From NCBI RefSeq assembly GCF_002149035.1, contig NZ_NGFP01000005.1, positions 3,027 to 66,579 of the forward strand: a stretch of 63,553 bases of DNA, written 5' to 3'. The notes beneath the pieces were generated by a model. The model searched no databases, was not told the origin of the DNA, and saw only the letters and a program-made list of their open reading frames with translations. The position numbers were made by a program, and so were the translations under genes. This DNA comes from Streptosporangium minutum. Its GTDB lineage: Bacteria; Actinomycetota; Actinomycetes; Streptosporangiales; Streptosporangiaceae. Below, one piece after another: positions 35,202 to 45,477 of this stretch. Positions within the stretch are counted from its first letter, which is position 1, and every line of letters begins with the position of its first letter.

Positions 35202-35250
35202 CTGTCGTCTCCCTCGGACACGTGTTTGGCGGGGGGATGCCGGTGGTCCC

Positions 35251-35280
35251 GGGTGCGGTGGCGCTCCCTCCCCCGCACCC
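35251..35280. terminator. Hairpin between the GH10-GH62 and GH43 genes
   Basis: A perfect 8-bp stem (GGGTGCGG / CCGCACCC) with a 14-nt loop lies in the 151-bp gap after the GH10-GH62 stop and before the next gene. It is likely a terminator or attenuator inside the locus. Confidence 0.45.
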
Positions 35281-35352
35281 AGGACCGGTTCATGGGGCGT
35301 ACGCCTTTGCGGTGAACGTCAGGAACGCTCGAGCCGGACCTGTGTCACGCCG

Positions 35353-37800
<2,448 letters not shown>

Positions 37801-39864
37801 TCACGGTGTGGTGAGGTCGAACCGGCGCACTGTCACCGCGCCCCCGAGGGACTGGGTGGCGTAGTTGAACATCGCGAAGCGGTAGCCCATGAAGAACTGC
37901 CAGGCGTTGTTCAACGTGAGGGCCGGGCCGAGGGGGGTGAATGTGACGCCGTCGGTGCTGTAGGAGAACCGGGCCTGGCGTCCGGAGCCCGGACGGATGT
38001 CGGCGTTGACGCGCAGCCAGATCCGGCCGCCGGAGATGTTGGCGCTCGCGGCTTCGGTGCCGGTTCCGGTGGTCTGCCAGCTGCTGTTCATGGTGAGGCC
38101 GTTGGTCATCACCACCCGGTCCGTGCCGTTGTCGCGTTTGACGCCGATCCACGCCGACGAGTCGCGCAGCATCGCCAGCCCGGACCGGTCGCCGTTGCTC
38201 ATCGTCGAGTAGTCGAGTTCGATCGTCGCGGTGGACGACGGGCCCTGGATGCGGTGGGTCAGGGTGTTGCGGGCGTTGTACAGGTCGCCTGTGACGGTCG
38301 CGGTCTGCAGCCGCAGCCCGTTGCCCGCCGACCACTTGGTGTTGTCGGGGTTGTGGTTCCACTCCCACCGGTGGCCGAGCGTGCCCGACGTGAACGTCTC
38401 CGGGCCGATCATCGACCGCACGGTCTTGGAGGTCTGGATGTTCGGCCGCGGGTACGTGCTGCTCCAGCCGCCGTTGACCGTCTGGACGGTCGGCCAGCCG
38501 TCGGCGCTCCAGGTGATCGGCGCCAGGGCCGGTACCCGGCCGCCGGGGTAGGCGTCGACGAACGACATGTAGTACCAGGCGCCGTTCTGCGTCTGGACCA
38601 GGCCGCCCTGGTGCGGCACGCCGCCACCGGAGATCGGGCCAGGCATGTTCAGCAGGACCTGGCGCATCTCGTACGGGCCGAACGGGCTGCTGGAGCGCAG
38701 CACGTACTGGCCGTTGGCGGGGCGGGTCAGCCAGATGTAGTAGTAGCCGTTGCGCTTGTAGAAGCGGGCGCCCTCCAGGGTGCCGACGCTGGAGGGGGTC
38801 TGGAACACCTGCTGGGCGCGCACCTGGCTGAGCCCGTCGGCCGAGAGCTGGGCGACGCTGATCGTGCCGTTGCCGTAGGCGACGTACATCGTGTCGTTGT
38901 CGTCGACGAGCAGGCCGGCGTCGTAGTAGCAGTTGTTGATCTGGGAGCGCTTGGTCCAGGTGCCGTCCACCGCCGAGGCGGTGTAGACGTAGGTGCGGTT
39001 GTACTCGACGCAGCCCATCCAGTAGTACGTGCTGTTGCTCGGCCGGTAGTTGAGGGCCGACGCCCAGATGCCCTTCACGTACGCCCGGCCGCCGTTGAGG
39101 TCGTAGGCGTTCGAGTTGAAGTCCAGCCGGGGCACCGAATGGCCCGCGTACTCCCAGTCGACCAGGTTGTACGAGCGCAGGATCGGCGCGCCGGGTGAGT
39201 AGTGCATCGTCGAGGCCGAGTAGTAGTAGGCGTCGCCGACCCGGATGATGTCGCCGTCGGCGAAGTCCTGCCAGACGACCGGGTTGGTGTACTGCGTCGT
39301 GGGGGTCGGGGTCGGTCCGCTGCCGACCCGGACGAGTTGCCACTGCTGGTTGCCGCCGCCCCAGTCGTCGTACTGGACGATGTTGGCGCCGTCGGCGGTG
39401 GAGGCGCCCTGTACCTCCAGGGCCTTGGCGCTGTTGCGGTTGATGAGGCGGACGTAGCCGCCGTCGGAGTCGGCCAGGCGCCACTGCTGGTTGGCGCCGT
39501 TGAGATCGGCCCACTGCACGATCGCCCCGCCGTTGGCGGTGGAGAAGTTGTGGACGTCCAAGACCTTGCCGGAATGGCGGGACTTGACGCGGTAGTAGCC
39601 GCCACCCGAATCGACGAACTGCCACTGCTGCTGGTTGCCGTTGTTACGGGCCCACTGGGTGATGCGGGCACCGTCGCCGGTGGCCAGGTTGTAGACGTCC
39701 AGAGCCTTGCCGCTGGTCCGGTTGACCAGGACGTACCAGGCGTTGGTGTCGACCGTCGCCGCGTTCACAGAGGGGGTGGTGAGGGTGAGCAGGGCGCTGG
39801 TGAGCACGACTGACGTGATGACGGCGATCAGCACGCGGAGGCGTTTCTGTCTGGTGAGGCGCAT
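37801..39864 (-). CDS. Secreted CBM13 - GH43 beta-xylosidase/arabinofuranosidase
   Basis: A 687-residue protein. The signal peptide ends near VNA (residue 35). CBM13 trefoil at 40-182, PT linker, then GH43 (about 190-490) with base D203 (DFADGDIIRVGD), D315 (NCYYDAGLLVDD) and acid E364 (GTLEGARF). A C-terminal concanavalin-like beta-xylosidase domain (about 500-687) follows. An ATG at 39882 is in frame, but GAAGGGAGA lies between it and ATG 39864, so I choose the latter. It is first gene of the operon, with a perfect LacI-type palindrome 19 bp upstream of the start. Acts outside the cell on xylo- or arabinoxylo-oligosaccharides. Confidence 0.9.
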   Translation of the reverse strand: MRLTRQKRLRVLIAVITSVVLTSALLTLTTPSVNAATVDTNAWYVLVNRTSGKALDVYNLATGDGARITQWARNNGNQQQWQFVDSGGGYYRVKSRHSGKVLDVHNFSTANGGAIVQWADLNGANQQWRLADSDGGYVRLINRNSAKALEVQGASTADGANIVQYDDWGGGNQQWQLVRVGSGPTPTPTTQYTNPVVWQDFADGDIIRVGDAYYYSASTMHYSPGAPILRSYNLVDWEYAGHSVPRLDFNSNAYDLNGGRAYVKGIWASALNYRPSNSTYYWMGCVEYNRTYVYTASAVDGTWTKRSQINNCYYDAGLLVDDNDTMYVAYGNGTISVAQLSADGLSQVRAQQVFQTPSSVGTLEGARFYKRNGYYYIWLTRPANGQYVLRSSSPFGPYEMRQVLLNMPGPISGGGVPHQGGLVQTQNGAWYYMSFVDAYPGGRVPALAPITWSADGWPTVQTVNGGWSSTYPRPNIQTSKTVRSMIGPETFTSGTLGHRWEWNHNPDNTKWSAGNGLRLQTATVTGDLYNARNTLTHRIQGPSSTATIELDYSTMSNGDRSGLAMLRDSSAWIGVKRDNGTDRVVMTNGLTMNSSWQTTGTGTEAASANISGGRIWLRVNADIRPGSGRQARFSYSTDGVTFTPLGPALTLNNAWQFFMGYRFAMFNYATQSLGGAVTVRRFDLTTP
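39302..39755. repeat. 454-bp CBM13 direct repeat, copy 2
   Basis: Partner of 36275-36728, encoding the N-terminal CBM13 of the GH43 protein. The match stops abruptly at both domain edges, within the PT linker on one side and at VDT on the other. This indicates a recent cassette duplication or gene conversion. Confidence 0.9.
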
Positions 39865-39883
39865 AGTTCTCCCTTCAAGCATT

Positions 39884-39897
39884 TGTTAGCGCTAACA
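39884..39897. promoter_or_regulatory. LacI-family operator O1 of the arabinoxylan operon
   Basis: TGTTAGCGCTAACA is a perfect 14-bp palindrome with central CG, the form bound by LacI/GalR-family sugar repressors. It sits just upstream of the CBM13-GH43 ribosome site, where bound repressor would block transcription. No LacI-type gene is in the window. Confidence 0.75.
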
Positions 39898-40383
39898 TGA
39901 CGGGCCGGAAGTTACCCGGAAGGTGGCGTCCTGCCGATCCGCGACGCTCGGCGAGGCCCTGATCGGGTCGATGCGCAGCACGTAGCCCTGGTGCCGCTGT
40001 CCGGTCCCGTCGTCCGACTCCGTTACGGGCGGGTGCCCGGGGAAGGAGATGCATCCGATGTTCCTGGCCGGTCAGAGATCAGGCGTCGGCCACCAAAGAC
40101 TGTTATCGCTAACATTTGGGATTCCAGATATCCATGGCCTGCTCCTGGGGGGTGATGCCGCGAATTACATCCGACTGGTCGATCGGCGTCAAGGAGCTGC
40201 GGCGCTCGCTGACCTGGGCCCTGCCTTCGGCGCGCCTCCCTGCCTGGACATTCGTCCGGAGGAGATCACCTGATGGCGCCTGCGCAAGTGAAAGTTTCAT
40301 AGAAGTCACGACTTGGGCAACGGCATGAGGATGCCGACCTCCTCGAACGAGCCGGCTCCGTAGGGGTCCCGGCCCCGCGGCGG
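39898..40383. other. Regulatory interval between the arabinoxylan and sarcosine loci
   Basis: About 490 bases with no supported gene, but with a second operator at 40101-40114. The end next to soxG holds a minus-strand ATG overlapping the soxG stop (ATGA). It opens a frame with no known domain, while a neighbouring frame reads RDPYGAGSFEEVGILMPLPK to a stop at about 40318. This may be the relic of a further operon gene. Confidence 0.4.
40101..40114. promoter_or_regulatory. LacI-family operator O2
   Basis: TGTTATCGCTAACA differs from O1 at one position and lies 217 bp further upstream. Two spaced operators suggest repression by DNA looping. Confidence 0.6.
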
Positions 40384-40956
40384 TCATCCCGGCTGCCCGG
40401 AGAGGTGTTCGGCGGCGGCGTCCAGCAGCCACGCGACGAGGTAGCCGGCGAACGACGGGCGGACGAGCACCAGGAACTCGTCGCCGTCGCGGGCGACGAG
40501 CAGGACCTGCGCGCGGGCCAGCATGGTCTGGGCGCACCGGCCCGGGCCGAAGACCCGGGGGTGCAGGTCGAGGGCACAGCCGTGGGCCAGCAGGTCACGT
40601 GCCTTCGGCCCGGCCACCAGCAGCGTGGTCCGCTGCGCCGAGACGTCGGTGACCGCGACGTGCCCGGTCCCGGCCGCGGTCCGCAGCCGGGTCTCCAGAT
40701 CACGTTCCCGTCCGGGCTCCCCGACGATCAGCCACTCGTCGGGACCGAGCCACAGCACGTCGACGTCCGCGCTCCCGTACGTGCCGGGTTCGGTGGGGAG
40801 CGGCACGCCCAGGGCGCGCCCGATGTCGCCGGCCGCGGGGTCACCGGGGTCCAGCCGCAGGTTGACCTGGGTGAGGAACGACACTTCCGCGATGCGCAGG
40901 TCACCGTCCGCCACCGGCTCGAACCGTGCCGGCGGACTCGGTCGCTCACCCATCAT
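40384..40956 (-). CDS. soxG: Sarcosine oxidase gamma subunit
   Basis: A 190-residue SoxG-family protein with GTYGSADVDVLWLGPDEWLIVG, VTDVSAQRTTLLVAGPKARDLL and HGCALDLHP, close to the GcvT-like fold of heterotetrameric sarcosine oxidase gamma chains. It completes the soxBDAG order. GGAGGGGGCGCGCC, inside the last tandem repeat unit, supplies the ribosome site for ATG 40956. The intergenic gap to soxA is filled entirely by 41-bp repeats. Confidence 0.85.
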   Translation of the reverse strand: MMGERPSPPARFEPVADGDLRIAEVSFLTQVNLRLDPGDPAAGDIGRALGVPLPTEPGTYGSADVDVLWLGPDEWLIVGEPGRERDLETRLRTAAGTGHVAVTDVSAQRTTLLVAGPKARDLLAHGCALDLHPRVFGPGRCAQTMLARAQVLLVARDGDEFLVLVRPSFAGYLVAWLLDAAAEHLSGQPG

Positions 40957-41144
40957 GGCGCGCCCCCTCCGGGTCGTACCGGTCGCACATCCGTCACAGC
41001 GCACCCTCTCCAGGTCGTATCGGTCGCTCACCCGTCACAGCGTGCCCCCTCCGGGTCGTACCGGTCGCACATCCGTCACAGCGCGCCCCCTCCAGGTCGT
41101 ACCGGTCGCTCACCCGTCACGGCGCGCCCCCTCGGGGTCGTAGA
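40940..41144. repeat. Five 41-bp tandem repeats spanning the soxA end and soxG start
   Basis: Units at 40940-40980, 40981-41021, 41022-41062, 41063-41103 and 41104-41144. Units 1, 3 and 5 share GGTCGCTCACC and units 2 and 4 share GGTCGCACATCC, giving an 82-bp higher-order period. The last unit encodes the soxA C-terminus (YDPEGARRDG and stop). The first contains the soxG ribosome site and start. Because 41 is not a multiple of 3, each unit shifts frame. Confidence 0.92.
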
Positions 41145-43899
41145 GGACATGGCGGGTGACGGTGACGGGGACCTGCTCGGCCCCGACGGGCACGTAGAGC
41201 CGGTCGCCGACCCGCTCGCGCCCGCCGCTGACGAGGGCGAGCGCGAAGGTCCGCCCGAGTGCCGCGCTGCGGTAGCTGGAGGTGACGTGGCCGAGTGCGG
41301 GGACCGGTGGCTCGGGCAGCCGGGCGGTGGCCACCAGGTGGGCTCCTTCGGGCAGCAGCCGGTCCGGGTCGTCCGGCAGCAGGCCGACCAGGTGCTTGCG
41401 GTCGGGCCTGAGGTCGCCGGGGCGGGCGTGTGAGCGCTTGCCGACGTAGTCGGCCTTCTTCCCGGAGAGCACCCAGCCCAAGCCGAGGTCGGCGGGGGTG
41501 ACCGTGCCGTCGGTGTCCTGGCCGACGATGGGATAGCCCTTCTCGGCCCGGAGCACGTGCATGGTCTCGGTCCCGTACGGCGTGACCGCCCCGCTCCCCT
41601 GCACCGCCTCCCACAGTGCGAGCCCGTCCCAGGCGCTGACGTTGATCTCGTAGGCCAGCTCGCCGGAGAAGCTGATCCGGCACACCCTCGCCTCGATGCC
41701 CGCCACCCGGGCCTCCCGCCACGTCATGAACGGGAAGCTCTCCCCGTCCACGGCCAGGCCGGGGGCGAGCCCGGCCAGCACGGCCCGGGAGCCGGGCCCG
41801 GCGAGCGCCACCGTCGCCCACTGCTCGGTGACGGAGGTGCAGTACACCCTCAGCGACGGCCACTCGGTCTGCAGCCACTCCTCCATCCAGTCCAGGACGG
41901 CGGCGGCGTTACCCGTGGTCGTGGTGGCCAGGAAGCGGTCCTCCGCCAGGCGGGTCACCGTTCCGTCGTCGAAGACCGTCCCGTCGGGCTGGCACATCAC
42001 GCCGTAGCGGATCGCGCCCACGGGGAGGGTGCTCATCATGGCGGTGTAGAGCCGGTCGAGCAGCTCGGCGGCGTCCGGCCCCTGAAGATCGATCTTGCCC
42101 AGCGTGGAGACGTCCATCGCCCCCGCGCCCCGCCGTACGGCCGCGCACTCCCGCAGGACCGCGGCCCGCATGTCCTCGCCCGCGCGGGGGTAGTACCGGG
42201 GTCGCTTCCACTGGCCGACGTTCTCGAACAGCGCGCCGCGGGCCACGTGCCACCCGTGCAGCGGGGTGACCCGGACGGGATCGTGCAGCGCTCCCCTGTC
42301 GCGCCCGGCGAGGGTGGCGAAGCTCACCGGCACGTACGGCGCGCGGAAAGTGGTGGTGCCGAGCTCCGCGACGTCCACTTCCAGGAGGTGGGCGACGACC
42401 CCGCTGGTCAGCAGCCCGGAGGTCTTGCCCTGGTCGTGGGCGGTCCCGGCGGTGGTGTAGCGCTTGACGTGCTCGACCGAGCGGAGCCCTGCCCTGGTCG
42501 CCCGCATGACGTCGGCGACGGTCACGTCCCGCTGCAGGTCGACGAAGTGGCCGCGGTAGTCGGCGGCGGGGACGAGCCACACGTGCTCGGCGAGCGCCGC
42601 CGCGACGTCCTCGGCGCGGGCGGCGGACCGGCGGCCGGCGCGGAACCCTGCCGCCTCCGCCGCCCGCGCCCCGGCCGCGGCTCCGTCGGCGAGGCAGCGG
42701 CCCAAAGTGGACAGCCCCCGCGCGGCGCCCGCGACCTCCACCGCCTGGCGGGTGGCGGCGGGCAGGAGGGCGCCGAGCCGCTCGTCGTAGCGGAGCCGTC
42801 CTCCCGCCTGGCCGAACAGGTGGACCACGGGGTTCCAGCCGCCCGACACGAGCAGCAGGTCCGCCTCGATCTCCCGGTCCCCGGCGAGACCTCCCCTGGG
42901 GTCCGGGGAGACGGTCACCGAGGAGACGCCGTCCTGCCCGTCCACTCCGGTGACGAGGTGCCCGGCGAGCACCTCGCTCCCGTCCCATGACCGGCCGCCG
43001 CCCCGCCGTACGTCGACGACGGCCGCGACCTCGACGCCGGCGGCCGTCAGGTCGCGGGCCGCGGCGTAGGCGCTGTCGTTGGCGGTGAACACCACCGCGC
43101 GACGGCCCGGCAGGACTCCGTACCGGTTGACGTAGGCGCGGGCGGCGGAGGCGAGCATGACGCCCGGCCGGTCGTTGCCGGCGAAGGCGACGGACCGCTC
43201 GTGCGCGCCGGTCGCCAGCACGACGCGGCGGGCGCGGATGCGCCAGAGCCGCTCGCGGGAGGACGCCCGCTCCCCCCGGCGCTCCACCGCGACCAGGTAG
43301 TTGTCGTCGTAGTAGCCGAGGACGCCGGTCCGGGCGAGCACCCGCACCTCGGGGTGGCCGTCCAGCTCGGCCAGCGCGGCGGCGGCCCACTCGGCGCCGG
43401 GGAGGCCGTCGACCGTCTCGGCGGTGTCCGGCAGGCTGCCGCCGGGCACGGGCCGGTCGTCGGCGAGGACGACCCGGGCGCCGGAGCCGGCGGCCGACAG
43501 CGCCGCCGAGAGCCCGGCGGGTCCGGCCCCGACCACCAGGACGTCGCAGTGGGCGTACACGCCGTCGTGGCGCGCCGGGTCGGCCTCGCCGCTCAGCCGC
43601 CCCTTCCCCGGCAGGCCCCTGGCCACCAGCCCGTCGTACAGCTCGACGGTGGTGGCCTGCAGCATCGGTTCGGGGAAGGGGTGTTCGATCTGGACGAGCG
43701 CGTTGGGCTCCTCGGTCCAGGCTGCGAAGACGCCCCGGGGACGGCCCAGCCGGACGCTCGTCGCGACCGCGCGCACCCCGTTGGCGAGCAGGGCGGAGGC
43801 GAGCGTGTCGCCCCGGTACCCCTCGTAGTCGCGGCCGTCGAACCGGAACCGCAGCGTCTCGCCCCGGTGGCCGTCCCTGCGGAACGGCTGGCGGGTCAC
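41110..43899 (-). CDS. soxA: Sarcosine oxidase alpha subunit
   Basis: A 929-residue alpha subunit of heterotetrameric sarcosine oxidase. It has an N-terminal 2Fe-2S-like/Rossmann part (LRFRFDGRDYEGYRGDTLASALLANGV), an NAD-binding domain (CDVLVVGAGPAGLSAALSAAG) and a C-terminal GcvT-like folate domain (MDVSTLGKIDLQGPDAAELLDRLYT ... ETMHVLRAEKGYPIVGQDTDGTVTP). It oxidises sarcosine to glycine and passes the C1 unit to tetrahydrofolate. The GTG start overlaps the soxD stop (GTGA). Its tail is repeated beyond the stop. Confidence 0.92.
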   Translation of the reverse strand: MTRQPFRRDGHRGETLRFRFDGRDYEGYRGDTLASALLANGVRAVATSVRLGRPRGVFAAWTEEPNALVQIEHPFPEPMLQATTVELYDGLVARGLPGKGRLSGEADPARHDGVYAHCDVLVVGAGPAGLSAALSAAGSGARVVLADDRPVPGGSLPDTAETVDGLPGAEWAAAALAELDGHPEVRVLARTGVLGYYDDNYLVAVERRGERASSRERLWRIRARRVVLATGAHERSVAFAGNDRPGVMLASAARAYVNRYGVLPGRRAVVFTANDSAYAAARDLTAAGVEVAAVVDVRRGGGRSWDGSEVLAGHLVTGVDGQDGVSSVTVSPDPRGGLAGDREIEADLLLVSGGWNPVVHLFGQAGGRLRYDERLGALLPAATRQAVEVAGAARGLSTLGRCLADGAAAGARAAEAAGFRAGRRSAARAEDVAAALAEHVWLVPAADYRGHFVDLQRDVTVADVMRATRAGLRSVEHVKRYTTAGTAHDQGKTSGLLTSGVVAHLLEVDVAELGTTTFRAPYVPVSFATLAGRDRGALHDPVRVTPLHGWHVARGALFENVGQWKRPRYYPRAGEDMRAAVLRECAAVRRGAGAMDVSTLGKIDLQGPDAAELLDRLYTAMMSTLPVGAIRYGVMCQPDGTVFDDGTVTRLAEDRFLATTTTGNAAAVLDWMEEWLQTEWPSLRVYCTSVTEQWATVALAGPGSRAVLAGLAPGLAVDGESFPFMTWREARVAGIEARVCRISFSGELAYEINVSAWDGLALWEAVQGSGAVTPYGTETMHVLRAEKGYPIVGQDTDGTVTPADLGLGWVLSGKKADYVGKRSHARPGDLRPDRKHLVGLLPDDPDRLLPEGAHLVATARLPEPPVPALGHVTSSYRSAALGRTFALALVSGGRERVGDRLYVPVGAEQVPVTVTRHVLYDPEGARRDG

Positions 43900-44174
43900 G
43901 GGCTCACCGGCCTCTGCCCGCCCGCGCGGTAGACGGCGTGGATCTCGTTGGTCGCGGTGTCCCGGACGACGTTGAACCAGCGGCGGCAGCCGGCCGCGTG
44001 GCTCCACCGTTCGGCGAAGGGCCCCTTGGGGTTGTCGCGGAAGAACAGGTAGCGGGCCCATTCGGCGTCGGAGAGGGCGGCCGGGTCCGCGGGGTAGGCG
44101 ACGTGCGCCTGCCCGCCGTAGTGGAACTCGGCCTCGTCGCGCGGCCCGCACCACGGACAGGGGATGAGCATCAT
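43896..44174 (-). CDS. soxD: Sarcosine oxidase delta subunit
   Basis: A 92-residue SoxD: MMLIPCPWCGPRDEAEFHYGG holds the zinc-binding CPWC motif, and WARYLFFRDNPKGPFAERWSHAAGCRRWFNVVRDT is the family core. It is a small structural zinc subunit of heterotetrameric sarcosine oxidase. It overlaps soxA by 4 bp and follows soxB by 32 bp. Confidence 0.93.
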   Translation of the reverse strand: MMLIPCPWCGPRDEAEFHYGGQAHVAYPADPAALSDAEWARYLFFRDNPKGPFAERWSHAAGCRRWFNVVRDTATNEIHAVYRAGGQRPVSP

Positions 44175-44187
44175 CTGTCGGTCTCCT

Positions 44188-44225
44188 TCAGTGGGCTGCC
44201 ACGGCCTCAGTGGGCCACCGCGGCG
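44188..44225. repeat. 19-bp tandem duplication of the soxB tail
   Basis: TCAGTGGGC-led units at 44188-44206 and 44207-44225 (15 of 19 identical). The second unit contains the soxB stop codon and its last codons; the first lies just past the stop, before the soxD ribosome site. Confidence 0.6.
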
Positions 44226-45433
44226 GCGCCGTGCTCGTCCACGAGCGCGCCGGTGGTGAATCGCTCGAGGGAGAAGGGGGCGTTGAGCGGGTGCGGCTCG
44301 CCGTGGGCGATCGTGTGCGCGTAGCACCATCCGACCCCCGGCGTGGCCTTGAACCCGCCGGTGCCCCAGCCGCAGTTGACGTAGAGGTCCTCGACCGGGG
44401 TGAGCCCCACGACCGGGGAGGCGTCGGGGGTGACGTCCACCACCCCGCCCCAGGTCCGCAGCACGTGCGCCCGCGCGAAGACGGGGAACAGCTCCAGCGC
44501 CGCCGCCATCTGCCGCTCGATGACGTGGAAGGCGCCGCGCTGCCGGTAGGAGTTGCAGGCGTCGATGCCCGCCCCCATGACCAGCTCGCCCTTGTGCGCC
44601 TGGCTGACGTAGACGTGCACGGCGTTGGACATGACCACCGTCGGGTGCACGGGTTCCAGCAGCTCCGAGACCAGCGCCTGGAGGGGGTGGCTCTGCACCG
44701 GCAGGTCCAGCCCCGCCATCCGGGCCACGACCGAGGAGTGACCGGCCGCGCACATCGCGACCCTGCCCGCCGCGATGCGGCCCCTGGTGGTCCGTACGGC
44801 CCGCACCCGCCCGCCGGTGACCTCGATCCCGGTGACCTCGCAGTGCTCGATCAGGTCGACGCCCATCGCGGCGGCCGCGCGGGCGAACCCCCACGCGACG
44901 TTGTCGTGCCTGGCGATCCCGGCCCGGGGCTGGTAGGTCGCGCCCAGCACCGGGTAGCGCACGCCGGGCGAGACGTCGACGATCGGACAGACCCGCCTGA
45001 CCTCCTCTGGGTCGAGCCACTCGGCGTCGACGCCGTTGAGCCGGTTGGCGTTGACCCGGCGCACGCTCTCCCGGACGTCCTGCAGGCTGTGGGCGAGGTT
45101 GAGCACGCCGCGCTGACTGAACAGGATCGGGTAACCGAGATCCTCCTCCAGCCCCTCCCACAGTTTCAGCGCGTGCTCGTAGATGCCCGCGCTCTCCTCC
45201 AGGAGGTAGTTGGAGCGGATGATGGTGGTGTTGCGGGCCATGTTGCCGCCCGCCAGCCAGCCCCTCTCCAGCACGGCCACGTTGGTGATCCCGTGGTCTC
45301 TGGCCAGGTAGTAGGCCGTCGCCAGGCCGTGACCGCCCCCTCCGACGATCACCACGTCGTAGGAGGCCGCCGGCTCGGGGCTGTTCCACAGCCGGTCGGG
45401 GTGCTCGGGCGGGCCGGCGTCGTGGACGCTCAT
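44207..45433 (-). CDS. soxB: Sarcosine oxidase beta subunit
   Basis: A 408-residue FAD-dependent amine oxidase (DAO fold): [24 protein letters not shown] binds the dinucleotide, [15 protein letters not shown] and [17 protein letters not shown] follow, and [18 protein letters not shown] is the C-terminal flavin motif. It carries the covalent FMN/FAD site subunit in heterotetrameric enzymes. It starts at ATG 45433, 44 bp after the dimethylglycine dehydrogenase-like gene. Confidence 0.93.
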   Translation of the reverse strand: MSVHDAGPPEHPDRLWNSPEPAASYDVVIVGGGGHGLATAYYLARDHGITNVAVLERGWLAGGNMARNTTIIRSNYLLEESAGIYEHALKLWEGLEEDLGYPILFSQRGVLNLAHSLQDVRESVRRVNANRLNGVDAEWLDPEEVRRVCPIVDVSPGVRYPVLGATYQPRAGIARHDNVAWGFARAAAAMGVDLIEHCEVTGIEVTGGRVRAVRTTRGRIAAGRVAMCAAGHSSVVARMAGLDLPVQSHPLQALVSELLEPVHPTVVMSNAVHVYVSQAHKGELVMGAGIDACNSYRQRGAFHVIERQMAAALELFPVFARAHVLRTWGGVVDVTPDASPVVGLTPVEDLYVNCGWGTGGFKATPGVGWCYAHTIAHGEPHPLNAPFSLERFTTGALVDEHGAAAVAH

Positions 45434-45477
45434 CGCGGTCCCTTCGGTGAGGCGGTCATGGGATGCCCTGCCGCGTC

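Noticed and set aside
40940-41144. The 41-bp array as a CRISPR
   Set aside because: Units are contiguous with no unique spacers, diverge from one another, and overlap the soxA coding end.
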